A stretch of DNA of 64,000 nucleotides from Icerya purchasi. Taxonomy: Eukaryota > Arthropoda > Insecta > Hemiptera > Monophlebidae. Of this stretch, positions 14,480 to 27,343 are shown in pieces (within the stretch, counting starts at the first letter, position 1; every line of letters starts with the position of its first letter). Position numbers and translations under genes: made by a program. Location of the stretch: positions 383,308,760 to 383,372,759 of the forward strand of contig CM077116.1 in the NCBI GenBank assembly GCA_039619475.1, read 5' to 3'. The notes beneath the pieces are model-generated. The model ran no database searches and was not told where the DNA came from. It worked only from the letters and a program-made list of their open reading frames with translations.

Positions 14480-14960
14480 GGTCAAAAGTTATATGCAGTG
14501 ATAACGCAAAGATACGCAACATTTCCGTCACCGATGAGCTCATAAATGGCGCTATGGCGGTTTTAGATTCGTTTTATTTACTTTACAAATCTACATCTAT
14601 TCGTGGTAATTAACGTTAATAATTAATTTTTTGTTTTACTGAAAATTAGTTTTTTTTCGACTTACCTTTCCCTATAGTAAATCGAGGTAATATTTTAAGT
14701 GTCAATCGTGTTTGTCATATTCTAAAAAACCTCTACAGAGACCCACTTTTTTGCACATTTTTTGATGACTACTGAGTACCTGTGTTCATTGATATTAATG
14801 GGTACTCACATGGTGTTATCACTGACAGGTACGATTTCCAGTGAACAAGCAGTCATCAAAATCGGCCTACATGGACACAGGTCATGCGCGAAAAAACTTG
14901 AAAAAACTCGCGACGAAAATATAATCTCTTTTTTGAGTTGATAAAATCTTCCGCATCATA
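14480..14960 (+). repeat. Diverged 0.45-kb interspersed repeat, copy 1
   Basis: This copy shares order and wording with 21150-21560, for example GGTCAAAAGTTATATGCAGT against ggttaaaagttatacgcagt and CAGTCATCAAAATCGGCCTA against ccgtcattaaaatcggttca. No coding sequence was seen. Confidence 0.65.
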
Positions 14961-15697
14961 CTAATTTGATTTTTAAAAAGTGAAATTTCAAATTTTTTTT
15001 TTTTTTTGAAATCTTATTTTTTATGCTGGGTGTGATCCGTTGTTCATGCTAATGATTTAAGTTTACAATCTTTAAAACTTTATAGTTGTGTCGTTTATAT
15101 TTTCTTGTTACATTATAGCAACAAATTACATTATGGCAGTCGATTTTAGCTATTATGCTCAATTTGTACAAACGTGTAATTTTTTATTTATGCTAATCTA
15201 TACCTAGCCCATTGGACTGTCACTAGATTCTGTTGCATACTATAAATACTTGAACGATCCCCGCCCATTGACGTAGGGCCCAAACTTAATTTAAGTACTT
15301 AAGTCTAATGGCTTCTTCCTGCGTAGCCGACGTATCTCAGATTATTCAATATCGCTACCGCTAGTACATTCGTATGAATTTTGAAGTCTTCCGATGTGTC
15401 TTGCGGCTGAATTTTCAATAAACTCCCTTATACAAGGAGTGTTAAGATCTTGGTGGAGAGTTTTATTACTAATGTACCACGGAGCACCAACCATTGCTCT
15501 CAATGTCTTATTTTGGTATCGCTGTATTATATTTATATTTGAATCTGCGCTGCAGCCGCAGAGTTCGTAACTATACCCTTATATTGGAGCAACTGTGTAA
15601 TTTAATGAAATACATGTATATTCAAATTCTCAGACGGTTAGAGCATTCGAGAATCGGTCGGAGTTAATGACGTGGTCGGCGGAAGTTTGCTCAATGT

Positions 15698-15974
15698 AGT
15701 AAAGTAAGTCCTATAGATCCTTGATAAGGTATCATGGATTGTGGAATTAAGCTTTTCATAATGTACTAAGCCCAACACGGCATTAATGAAAGTGGGGGGG
15801 GGGCAGTCCCTTTCTCTTGGCCGCCTTTACTTTCCTAGATTTCTCTGGTACCCAATTTTATTTCAGATTAGGTATAGATTTGGGAGCGATTCGGATCCGG
15901 AACGGGACAAGTCTCGAACCCAGGTCCTCTGATTTAGTAGCCAAGCACCTTAACCACTAGGCTATCGCGCTACC
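15698..15974 (-). mobile_element. tRNA-derived SINE (family A), full length
   Basis: Read on the minus strand, the head from 15974 begins GGTAGCGCGATAGCCTAGTG. It has a pol III A box (TAGCCTAGTGGTTAAGG) and, about 35 bases on, a B box (GGGTTCGAGAC). The body includes TTGGGTACCAGAGAAATCT and ends in GGACTTACTTTACTAC. Two other copies, at 3.6 and 53.1 kb, share the body, so this is a SINE family. No clear target duplication was seen. Confidence 0.85.
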
Positions 15975-16796
15975 TTTGGTTCAATGAGTGAGTCAAAAAG
16001 ACACTGACTTGGTCAAATAATTTTCATGGATCGTCGCCTTTAGTGATTTTTGTTTTTTAAATTCTTAATTTTTATTCATTTGTCAACTAGTACGTCACGT
16101 GTATTTTTTTTATGATGCTGTCATTGTGTAAGTTGGTATATTACAAGTGAGCTTGTTAGGGTTTTTTCTACTTGATGGGGGGGGGCATCCTGCTTTAGAA
16201 GATCTAAAAAAGCTCTTTTTTGAGGATTTTTTTGGAAGAAAAAAAAACAATTCAGGTCTTTGGAGTCTATTTTCTTACGTTTTTGAAGTGTGTAAATAAT
16301 TTTTATGAAGTGGGTATAATAATAAACTGCAGAGCAATGAACCTTGTCCTAGAACGTCTTGCTTCTGTAAATTGGCTGGAAAGATGCACTTCGTAACTCT
16401 TGTCAGAAATTTAAAAACCAAATAAATTTCCAATTATCATACATTTTTCTTCTGGGTGAACTAAAAAAAGGTAAAGATAATTGGGAAATTATGACTTTTT
16501 TAGGCTTGAAAAGAAAAAGAATGTTTCCAACAAAAAAAAAAAAAAATATATGTATATTTTATGTTGTGTAAAAGATCTCTAAAAATACTTTTTTAACAAT
16601 TTTGTTAGTTCACATAGAACAGAATTCAATACTAAAGAGAATAAATTTTAGTTCAAGTCAATAGGTAGTTTAGTTTTTTTGCTACCGCGCCGGCCAATTC
16701 AGAAAAATCGAAAAAATGAGAACTCAAAAAAACGCGTTTTAAAGTTTCTCAATAAGAGAAAATATAAATCTTTATTTCGTACGATAATGATCGGCT

Positions 16797-17110
16797 AATC
16801 AGCTATTCCTAGCTCACACACGGTAGTCCTGTTTCCTCAAATAACTCATTCTGATGCATTTTTGTTCGAGTCTACAAGCCGTGCGAGCCCCGTTGGTGCT
16901 AAGTGACTGGGCCTATTCTCTCTTTTGTTCCGTTGCGCATCGGCAGTATCGGCAAACATTTTGCATTGTTGGCTAATATTCAAATACAGCAACTGCGCAG
17001 TATTTAAAATCGCTGAATATCCTTCGTTGAACATGCTTGAAACCAAGTAGGTAGCTATATATTTCGACGCCTTTTTAGCTAGAATGCCAGTGCTTCGGAT
17101 TGATGCGTCA
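16797..17110 (-). pseudogene. Coding relic, perhaps the C-terminus of a Mutator-like transposase-domain protein
   Basis: The minus frame reads ILAKKASKYIATYLVSSMF, then NEGYSAILNTAQLLYLNISQ, QCKMFADTADAQRNKRENR and ARLVDSNKNASE before a stop at 16846. The order (small residues, N-E-G-Y, a helix, C..F...D..R, basic end) recalls the conserved C-terminus of insect proteins with a Mutator-like transposase domain. I am unsure of the family. The low stop density and amphipathic pattern make it a likely protein fossil. Confidence 0.35.
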
Positions 17111-18989
17111 GACCATAAAGTTGAACAATTTGTCTGAATTTTTCGCGTGACCGCCTAATCGATAGGATTTAGGAAATTTAAAAAAATCGATTTTTTTGAT
17201 CTTCTAAATTAGGATCCCCCCCCCCCTAGAGAAATAAAGCGTTGGGAAAAGTGAGATATCTTGGTGTTTCTGTGCGAGCGCAAAAAATTTGCCTAATAAG
17301 AACGTATTATCCTTTTACCTGTCCGTCCAACCTGATCCTCTTATCCGTGGTTCCATGATTTTCCTTTGGTTCGTTGTTCTGCTATCGCTTCTATTATTCC
17401 CTTACGTCTTAATCACATTCTCTTCTTCTGGTTTTCGTTTCGCCTTACGTCTTCTCCGTGTTGTCCTTTTAATCTGAACGATGAAGTTTTCTACGACTTT
17501 TACCACGACTCTGTTTAAATGACCTTCTCTCTAAATGAAACGTGTGAATTTTTATTCTCAAATGCTAGCTTCGGGCTTTCCTACCCTACGCTGGGCGTTT
17601 TTTTCATCCTGCTATTTCCATCTTTATCCTTCATTTCCTTTTTCATTTCGTCAATTTTTGACCGAATTTTGCTTTTGCTCCGCATTTCTACTGAATGAAA
17701 GCCAAAAAAAAAAACAACAAAAGATAAACAAAAAAAGCATTACGCCATATGAGTAGACGATAGTGTAAATTTTATAACAATGAACTACATGATTTTAGAG
17801 CGTCGTTGTTTAACCAATTAGACCAAAAATAGGTTTTTTTCGAATGGCCTAGCTTGCTGCTTGTTGGGCTAAAAAGTAATTTACCGCATAAGTTTATCGC
17901 TATTTGCGAGTTAAAACATTACGAGATGATTTGACGTGTCCATTACTTTAACCTTAGTCATTATCACTGGTTTAAATTACGCTGTAATAAACGATTCTTA
18001 TTCGGGACATCATCGCAGCTTTTTCCGGGAAGAGAGGGAGGAATTTTGTAGTTTAGTGTTGAAAAAAATTGAAGAGGTAATTTTTTTGCTATCGATTTGT
18101 GTATATAAGATGCGGGTTTAGTATGTACACAATTGTACGGGACAATTATTATTTTGCACTATTCATTTAATATTAGATTTAGCGAATATTTTGTCGAATT
18201 GTAGTAGTATTTATTATTTAATAATAGTAATAAAAAAAAAAAAAAACCTTTAATTATGTTTTGTTATTTAACCGTCGATGATTAATGACGAAAAATGTAA
18301 CTGCGTTAGCCGAAGGTATGTACGAAATTCTGCGATTACTATTGTCTGTCTGGCTAGTTATGATTTAATAATGTGTGTACGCCTGTTTGCTTTATAATGT
18401 AACATTTAACCAACACTCACCGATTTTCGTGCAAGCGTAATTTTATGGTTCGTTATGACAAAGAATGAAAAAGACGGTTAATAAATTCTAAGAAATTATT
18501 ATTGTGTATTTTTTTTCTTTTTCGGATGTACATGAAATAAAAAAACTTAGTAAAATAATTTAAACGTTTTATGATTTGTTTTAAAAAAAATAATTAAAAT
18601 TCGCAAGTATGATTAAATTTTTATATCAAAAAAAAAAAAAAAAAAAAAAAAAAAGACTACTCGAGAAAATTAAAAAGGCAAAGACAAGTTTCAAAATTAT
18701 GACTGAACGTTTTATTTGTTTTATTTTCTTGACCAATTGTAAATTTTCAATTTAATGAGAGTGGTTGAGGTTGTTGTGGGCGAATTCGCAAGCGCTTAGC
18801 GACATTCTTCCAATTTAGACTATATCTTTCATGATCGCATATATATATTCTATTTCATCGTTTCAAACATAATATGAAATTTTAATTAAAAACAACTTGT
18901 TTATCGAGTCGAATGACGACTTCCGAAATATTAGCCAACAGAAAGGAAAATCGTGTTACTTATTAACAAACATTGTATTAGCCATAGCA
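17111..18989. other. No gene recognised
   Basis: C run near 17216, Leu/Phe-rich chance frames on the plus strand at 17.3-17.75 kb, and an A run at 18629-18654. Confidence 0.5.
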
Positions 18990-19170
18990 ACTGGTTTGTG
19001 GGGAAGAAAATGAGTAGATATTTCATAGTGGTAAAGTGTAGATTGAGAATCGGTAACCATTGCACCCTCGCTCATCTGGCTAGAATGGGTGTAGTAGGCG
19101 GCGAATCATGTTGGAAATGTGACACGAAGGGGACTGTAGGGCACATTGTGTGGCAATCGATGGTCATAAT
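18990..19170 (+). pseudogene. Possible LINE C-terminal zinc-knuckle fragment
   Basis: The frame 18953-19177 reads KCRLRIGNHCTLAHLARMGV, then ESCWKCDTKGTVGHIVW. The LRxGHxxLxxHLxRMG..xxxxCxxCxxxxTxxHIxxxC pattern is common at the C-terminus of R1/Jockey-type ORF2. The last Cys reads Ser-like (WQS). No RT lies beside it. Confidence 0.5.
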
Positions 19171-20363
19171 AAAATAGATGAAGAGAACTTTTGATTAACA
19201 ATTATTTTACTTAAATTGGTTATTCTTCCGGTGCTCTAATTTCACAAATAGTAATGAACCCATGGGTTCCGTTGAGGCTGTAAACACTTACATGATTATT
19301 TAGGATCTTGTAAGGTGAAGATATGGTTAAAGTGAAAAGATACAGAGGAAGCACATTAGATTATAAGCGGGCAGATTGGCCAGATGGCGGAAGGTGGGAC
19401 AACAAAAAAAAAACATTTTCTCGGTAAGCTCACTTTTTTACTCTTGTCCTCTTAATTTAATTCTTCCTATTTCTTCTAATGACCCTTACGCTCTTTCTAA
19501 TTTCTCCTTGATTAACATTGCTAGCTTATTTCGTTTCGTGATTTTTTTCTAATTATTTTCAAATATGTTTTCCGGATTTTATTTTTTTCTTTTTAAGATG
19601 GTTTTGGGTATTGTTATCTATAGAATCTCTTCTCTTCAAAACAAAAAAATCGAATTGACTATACTCTTCGTAAATAAATTATGGACACAACTGTGTTAGA
19701 AAGAAATTATATCCGCTTAACGTTTCGGACAGCTTACACTGATCATCATCGGTAGACGTCTTTTTAGCTCTAACTTTTATGTCATCGGAATTATCTAAAG
19801 GCCGACAGCTAGAATATTTAGGTGCTCCTTCAGCCTATTTCGATAGTGTTCACACCGCATTTTCTAACCTCTTCCGTGCAATTTCGAATGTTAATACGGT
19901 TGCCATGTTTTTGGACAATTTATTTTGAAATCTTCCGGCTTCAGTGTTGCCATTATTTGCCACTCCATCGTAGTTTTATACCGCACGCCTGAAGCAGTTA
20001 ATTTAAGGATTTATATAGAAAAGTATTTTATGCGCAAGTGGTAACTATCATGATTTGCAGTACCTTCCCGAGTAACCTGATTTATCAGTTTGTTCGCGGA
20101 GTTGTGTAGTATGGCGTGGAAACATTGACAGTGAAGAAATTTAGCCCGTAACCGCATCGGTGTGGCGAACTTACGTCCATGTTGCGGGATGCTTCCAGTG
20201 CTAGGAGCAGTAAATTGATGATTAAAATATATGCATTAAAAACATTTTCGATCAATTTGAATAGTCTTTCACACATATTCGTATTGCGCACGGAATATTA
20301 TTATAAGTACCGCATACAAGACACGCACGAGTAGATAGTGACGAGACGCAAAATCGATTAATG

Positions 20364-20470
20364 CACACCTATCACTTTTAAAAAGAAATGCGCATAAAAT
20401 ATATCTGTTGGTGCATCCGAATAATCACAAGTTGTCATAAGTGATTTCTACTTAACCACTGATAGGTGTG
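20364..20470. repeat. 107-bp element with 11-bp inverted ends
   Basis: CACACCTATCA at 20364-20374 is repeated inverted as TGATAGGTGTG at 20460-20470. Similarity of the arms extends loosely inward. Could be a small MITE or chance. Confidence 0.5.
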
Positions 20471-20945
20471 AGATATAAAAAATACGTGTACGTAAAATGC
20501 ATTTTATTAATATAAATAACGCTCTTTACCGGTGAAACTTTCTCGCAAATTAGGCGATTGCGTAATAAAACAACAAGGTAGTTTTGATACATCATTCTAA
20601 CGTTCCGGTAATTTTTCTAATACTGTGTATTATTTTATTATTTGTAGGTAAGTTATCTTTGCTGAGTACGCAAATAGTTTTTGTAAATAGCATTATTGTT
20701 GTGGTAGTAAATTTCAAATTCTGTCGGTGATCAGCTGTTTTTGGTTAATTTTTGTCCGGGGCTATTGTAAGCAACAAAAAATGTATATCCCTAGAGGGAT
20801 GCCTTTTTTTTTCTTCTTTTTTTTTTTAACGCTTATTTCAATAACTACCGAGTTTCAGGATTCACCGATATTTACCCGATATACTCATATTCACTGACCG
20901 GTAAAATTATTAATAGAGAATCGTTTGACCAACTTGATATGGTTA

Positions 20946-21140
20946 AAAGTTTGTTTTTTTTTTTTTTTTTTTTTTTTGGGTTCGTCAACCGGGGACCTTT
21001 ACCCAGAAATAATTAGGAAAGAAAAAAATCAATTATATTTTGATACGGTCAGATATTGTTAAGAAAAGGAACACATAATAGGAATAATCTGCGGAGAGGG
21101 GAAAGATAGAACATAAGAAGCGCAATATGGAGACCAAGTG
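20946..21140 (-). mobile_element. LINE 3' UTR with poly(A), minus strand
   Basis: A T run at about 20951-20977 is followed by ggttcgtcaaccggggacc and tttacccagaaat. The 38.64 kb copy has gctcgtcaaccaaggacc at the same place, and similarity continues (gaacacataataggaataat against gaacaaatagctggaataat) to about 21140. Only the 3' UTR and a little coding tail remain. Confidence 0.75.
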
Positions 21141-21149
21141 GCAGCAGAC

Positions 21150-21560
21150 TGAAATATGGTTAAAAGTTATACGCAGTTATGTAAAAGCGTAAAAATTCCA
21201 TTACATAGCTTGTGAATGACGCTACATCGGCTTTCTTTATTTAAATTTATATTTATCCGTGCTAATTTACGTTGACTATATGTTAATTTTCTGTCTTGCT
21301 AAAAATTAACTTTTTTCCAAATTACACATTTCCATTGTAAATTGTTCTGATAGCCCTCTTAATGATATTTCAGGTTAATCGCGTTTGCTATATTATTGAA
21401 AACTTATCTAAAAAGAATATGTTTTTTTACGTTTTTCACCGACCGCTCTGTGTTCACGCATACCGCGGGGTACACTCTCAAATGAACCGTCATTAAAATC
21501 GGTTCACACGGGGCCACAAGGAGTACGTGAACAAACATAAAAATACATACTTTTTGAAGT
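21150..21560 (+). repeat. Diverged 0.45-kb interspersed repeat, copy 2
   Basis: Second copy of the repeat at 14.48 kb, same orientation, starting directly after the LINE 3' fragment that ends at about 21140. Confidence 0.65.
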
Positions 21561-23034
21561 CGGTAAAAATTCGATTTCAAAGATAACTTGCATCATGAAG
21601 AAATCGTAATATCTTGAGAAATTCTGATGATTCATGCGGGTTCATTATTGTCACTAGCAAAAGAACTTAATGTTCAGTAGATATTTAGGGGGATATTCGA
21701 TATATTTGTCGCAAAATTGTTCAAGCATTAATAATAATAAAAACGATGCGGTAATCTCTGCGATAATTCGTTTTTCAAGAAGTCAGAATCCTGTAATAAA
21801 TGGTGATGAGATTAAGACAAATTCAACGGCACGCTTCACAAACTGAAATTTGTTTATTCGTTTTGACTGCGATGGAAACATGTTCGATTGTTGCGCGATT
21901 TTCATTTTGGCTTGCAATTTATTTATTTAAATTTATTTCTGGCATAAAAGGTACGTAAGAAAGATTCCGCATAAGATTTTATTTCGTTTGTATTTACGAT
22001 GAGATCGGCACGAAACGAGCCTACATACATATATGCCTATGAAAAAATAGAAAATAACGTTCTGAAGAAGATCGTATACGAGATTGTTCGGAATTTTTTA
22101 CTTTTTTCTTCTGAATGAGCGGTGAACCGCAAATCGATAAATGCGTGGTCAGCTTGCGTCAGGCTAAATTAAAAAACATAATAATAAAGAGTAACATTAA
22201 CTAGAGAGGTATATTACACCGATTCTGCTACTTAAATGCCAATCATCGTTCGAAAGATATTAAATAATTGTTCATTTATTTTTGTATGTTTTCTTTTTTT
22301 TTCTTCTTCTTTTTTATAGAAAATGAACCGAGCCGAAATTAAAATGATCGAGCCGGTAAGACGGCATCAAAAAATTACATTCGTAAATTAAAAAGGTTAT
22401 ATATATTTCTTCCGCCCGGGTCTGCTAGAAACCAAATAAATAAAAATTTATAGATTTATTTTTATTTCTGATATAATAATTGTATTGAATGTTGGGGGAA
22501 TGTTTAAATGTTTAATTAGAAATTGAAAATTGTTCGCTTCAATTGTGAAAAATATGTAAACTCGAACTTTCTTATCTTTGCGACGTGTGGTTATAGTATC
22601 GATGTACGCGCAGAACTGTCGTCGACACGTAAATGATTTAGTTTTGGCGTAAAAGGAATCGAAAGATATGCGGATGTGACGATTATTAACATGTAATTCT
22701 TTAAATGATTGCCGTGCTTGCGGCCGGAAGCAGTTTAATCTGTCTTCTTTTTCATTCTTCGCGGTATTTTAAAACGAAACACGTGTATTATATGGTACCG
22801 GGTGCAAAAGTTTCCTTATTTAACTCGTATTCTCTTCGGTTCACTTTTGATTCTCGATCAGCAGCGATGCATTTAAAACAAACGATTTTTGCACACATGC
22901 CGACTGTTAATCCTTCTGCTATCTCTTTTTTTTTTACAACATACTTTTATCGATTGTTCTTTTGTCACCCGTTTCTAGTTGCGTCTCGACTTTAAATATC
23001 GCTATTTCATATACATACATACAAACATACATAC

Positions 23035-23075
<41 letters not shown>

Positions 23076-24660
23076 TATACATATACATATACATGTATAC
23101 ATATACACATTTGCACACGTAGCATGTAGGTAATTTTATTATTGGGCGGTTTAAAAATATTTAAACACGATTTAAACGCCATGTGTCTGCATTTTTGGCT
23201 CAAGTGCAACAACATCTGAAACGTTTCGTGTTTTAAATTTAATTATGATTTTTATTCGAATGTTTCTTTTCTAATTTATTTATTGATTGTTGCGTTTTAC
23301 CGGGTGCACAGCGACACCTGTGCTGTTATTTAGAATATAGGCTATTATGAGTTAATTATAAGTAACCAAAATGGATAGCTTGATTGACTAAATCAATTAA
23401 TTTAGGAAAAATCGTGAACGAATTTTCTATTTGATACCACCATCGCATTATTATGGGTTACTATTTGTAGCAAACAAATGTTGCAAGCGAGAGTATGAGC
23501 GCATACGATACTTACACTTCCAGTTTATTTTAAGTTAACTTTTTCTTTTTAAGTTGCTCGCGCGATAATTTGGTACCGGTTGTGCATATTCTAGATTGAA
23601 CCACATTTTTCATTCATAAACCTTTTAAATTTTAGTTTCAGGTTTATTAATAATGTGCTTTTAAATTGTTAAGTGCTAGTGCAATTCTTACCGCCTCTAT
23701 TCGCCCGTCTACGTTTTCATGGATGCCCGAATGGTGGTGAACTCTGTTTTAAACATGAAAATTTGTCATTTGCAAAATAATAAGATTAAAGGTTATTATT
23801 CGGAATAAAAATTTCTATGAAAAATAAGAACGCAGTATTAACGGGATTATCAGAGAAAGCAACAATGGCGAGGAAAAATAGCGGACCAAATGGAAAATAC
23901 TGTTAATGAAACAAAAATGTATTTCCGAAATTCGGCTTAATAGGAGGTTTTCAGATCAGCCGAAATGTTTAATGGGTTTTCATAATATAAGAAGGTTTTT
24001 TATTAATAACGCGTTGGAAGTTACCTTTTTTTTTTCGCGAGAAACACAATCGTATCGCTTAGTCTTCAAAGCAATTTTTATATGGAGGCAGAAAAATAAA
24101 TTAGCGCTATGAACGCATTATAAATGTAGACGAAATGCGGATACGTGTCCCCGATAAAACAGTATCGATGCTCTTATAGGCGGAGAATTATGACCTTTTT
24201 ATTGCTGAATGCGGAAATATATCGGAGCTTTTTCGTTGATTATTTCTTTTTCGTGGCGAAAACTTTGTCGCACTTCTCTAACATAATCGGTTGTATCGCG
24301 AATTTAATTATTTACCTGGTATAATTTTAGCTCGCTTTTGTTCATCCTTAAATGCGAAATTGAAAAACCAATAAAGTTTACTTTACGCTAAGTATTATGA
24401 CGTCGCTGATGTTGCACTTTTTTAGCAATTAGACCATGTTATTAATTCGCCGACCGGAAAATGACGGAATTACATGTAGCCGGTGCTAGCTGTTTTATTT
24501 GTAAAAAAATGTTTGATTTTGCATTTGGTGTTACACGATGAGCTTAATAAATTGCTTATACTGCGTACTGGCGAATCAGGTTTTGTTACGTCACGTTGAA
24601 TTTTGCTGGTTCTGCTGTACACCTGAATTGAAGAATTTTTTATATACATATTTATATGTA
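21561..24660. other. No gene recognised
   Basis: Unique-looking AT-rich sequence with the compound microsatellite at 23.0 kb. The frame 22705-22995 has no recognisable motif. Could contain upstream regulatory or UTR sequence of the transporter, not demonstrable here. Confidence 0.45.
23000..23110. repeat. Compound TA/CA/ATAC microsatellite
   Basis: Alternating ATAC units, then TA (about 23037-23066), then CACATA and ATACAT units. Confidence 0.9.
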
Positions 24661-24757
24661 TACTAGCTGTTATCTACGGCTTGGCCCGTGTATTTATATA
24701 CGATTAAATCTGTACTTGGAAATTAACAAAAAATTTGTTGGTTTATCTGGAATTTTT
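24661..24757 (+). mobile_element. RTE-associated repeat, 5' type block
   Basis: The block TACTAGCTGTTATCTACGGC, followed by TTGGCCCGTG, resembles the widespread insect repeat with CTAGCTGTTACCCGCGGCTT and CGCCCGCGT. It ends in a TA tract that leads into the hairpin repeat. Confidence 0.5.
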
Positions 24758-25045
24758 ATATATATATATATATATATAACTCGGCCATTTGGGCCTCGCA
24801 AGGAGTTGTGCTCCTTGACCCCTTTTGCTTACATTTCTGTATCTTTCTCTTCTATACTTTATATAACATGATCAAAATTTACAACGTAATTCTAAATCGG
24901 CCCATATGAATATAATAACATAATCACAAAAATCCTATAAAATATAACAAAAGTTACATAAAATTGGGACAGTTTTTGTTATATAAAAATGGGACATTTT
25001 TTATAATGGGGAGTAGCCTAAGAATTACGTTGTAATTAATATATA
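24758..25045 (+). repeat. TA-tract / double-hairpin repeat family, copy 2
   Basis: This is the same layout as at 8.0 kb but shorter: TA run, AACTCGGCCATTTGGGCC, hairpin CAAGGAGTTGTGCTCCTTG, then AATTTACAACGTAATTCT, two GGGACA units, and AGAATTACGTTGTAATTAA. Fewer internal units make it about 150 bp shorter than copy 1. Confidence 0.65.
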
Positions 25046-25474
25046 TATAATGTTGTAGTGAACATTTTCTAAAATCTTTATTTATCCTACTTTAATTGGT
25101 GCATCCTTTGCAAAGTATTTGTTCAGTGACATTTGTGGAGGTCCCATAGCTTTCATCATTGTAATCATCAGTTTTTTATGCCTTATTCACCATTTTGATC
25201 ACATCATTCAATTATTTTACAAACGGCCCATTTACTTACCCAATAGCTGTTTTCGGCAGTTTCAAGTTTTTTCTCTTTTTCATGTGGTGAATTCTACATT
25301 TTTATTTAAGATTTATTTCTACCATATTCGCTTGTTTTATAATCTGTTCATCTGTATTTTCGCTTGGTCGTTGGACTTTATGCGTGAAAAACGTTTATTT
25401 TGTATTTTTTGGTTTTTGATTAATATATTTATGTAAAGATTCTTTCCCTCTTTGGAAAACATATTTATCACCAT

Positions 25475-27343
25475 AGTCTGTCTGTTAAAAGAAGGCATAA
25501 TCCTTGGATGACGATAGAAATACTAAAGATGATGGAAGAAAGAAGAAAGATTAAAAACAGATTCGGACCTGAATATGTCAGATTAAATAAGAACATACAA
25601 CAGAAATGTACAAAGGAGAAAAGTAAATGGTACGATAGAAAATGTCGAGAGATCGAAGAACTCGACGCAAAACATAGTGACAGAGAACTACACACTAAAA
25701 TTAAGCAAATGATGCAGATACACAAGAAAAAGAAGAACAGCATCTCATACATACGCAATAAAGGCGGAAACTACTGCATGAATAAAAAAGAAACGCAAGA
25801 AATTTGGCTAGAATACGTGAAGGAACTCTATGACGACGCTGCAAGACCTACCCAAATCGACTGCGCAACAAAAGAATCGGCCCCAAAAATAGAAATATGG
25901 GAGCTGAGAAATGCAATCAAAAGAGGTAGAAATCACAAAGCTGTAGGTAAAGATCAAACACATAACGCCAGAATATGAAAAAGAACTATTACAGATCATT
26001 AATAAAATATACGAAGAAGGCAAACTACCTGTAGATTTCAAAGAAGTAAATTTCATACCGATACCAAAGAAAAGCTGCTCCCAAGTATGTTCTGAATACA
26101 GAACCATCGCATTGATGAGCCACTCTCTGAAACTTCTATTGGCAATAATTAAGGCCAGAATTGAACGGAAAGTCGATGAAAACCTAAGCGAAACACAATA
26201 CGGAATTGTCCCAAAAAGAGGAACCAGAGACGCCATTGTGCTCCTGAAAATAGTTATACAAAGAGCTTTGAATGCAAACAGAGATATCGTCGCGTGTTTC
26301 ATTGATTACGAAAAAGCTTTTGATAGTGTAAAACATGAAAAATTAATCAAGATATTGAAGAAATACAATATTGACGACAAAGATTTACAGGTAATAAAGG
26401 ATTTATACTGGGAACAGTACGCGAATATCAAGATAGGCGCAGAATACTCTATTGGACAATGCAGTATAAAGAGGCGTGTAAGACAAGGATGCCCACTCTC
26501 TCCACGGTTATTTAACATCTACGCAGACGAAATAATAAAAGAGGCACGAATTGAAGGAATGGGTCTGAAGATCAATGGCCAAAGAATCAATGAAATAAGC
26601 TATGCGGATGATAAGGTATTTATAGCTGAAACAGAAGCTCAAATGCAGAAAATGATCGGTAGGATAAACCGTGCGGGAAGGAAATTCGGAATGAAAATAA
26701 ACACGGAAAAAACGAAAGTCATGAGATTTTCGAGAACCAATAACAAAAAAGCAATAATCATGATAGACAATGAAAAAATCGAGAATGTCACTGAGTTTAG
26801 ATATTTTTAGGTGCTCTCATAAGTAAGGACGGAAGAGACCTAAAAGAAGTCAAAAGTAGAATCGGTATGGCAAAGACCGCCTTTAATAACCTTAGCAACG
26901 TCTTAAAAAACAGAACCTTAAGCATGGGCCTGCGGAAGAGAATAATGAGGTGCTACGTTTGGACGGTATTAAAATATGCGTGCGAAACCTGGACAATGAG
27001 TGCGGATATTGTAAGAAGACTGAACGCGTTTGAAATGTGGTGCTATCGGAGATTATTAAAAATACCTTGGACTGATTTTGCAACAAACGTATCAGTCTTA
27101 ACAAAAGTAAATGAAGAAAACAAAACGATAGTTGAAAATATTAAGCACCGAAAGCTGAAATACATAGCACATAAAATCCGGTAAAACGGTGTTTTCATGT
27201 TGGCATTGCAAGGACGAGTTCAGGGAAAACCCATTAAAGGAAGAAGAAGAAGATTGGAGCTAGCAACTACGAATGCACCAGCCAACTTCCCATGCAAAAG
27301 TATACAAGACACGATTAGATACGCCAGGAATCGAAGAATATAG
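25475..27343 (+). pseudogene. Non-LTR retrotransposon reverse transcriptase, two frameshifts and one stop
   Basis: The relic starts with NPWMTIEILKMMEERRKIKN, the linker that follows the endonuclease in RTE/CR1-like elements, so the 5' endonuclease part is lost. The RT has the palm Asp in DYEKAFDSVKHEKL, the RQGCPLSPRLFNIY block and the SYADD box with both catalytic Asp, then GRKFGMKINTEKTKVM. The C-terminus has the usual LKYACETWTMS and WCYRRLLKIPW. The frame changes near 25953 (a run-on to the +1 frame) and again near 26805 (YF/LGALISKDGR). A TAA at 27182-27184 interrupts the last part, and the stop of the extended frame is 27341-27343. Identity of the domain is certain, the clade less so. 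Confidence 0.88.

Noticed and set aside
19320..19400. Short plus-strand text VKRYRGSTLDYKRADW resembling a LINE linker
   Set aside because: Too short and without neighbouring RT or endonuclease motifs.
25808..26302. Minus frame of 164 codons
   Set aside because: Antisense shadow of the RT at 25.5-27.3 kb.
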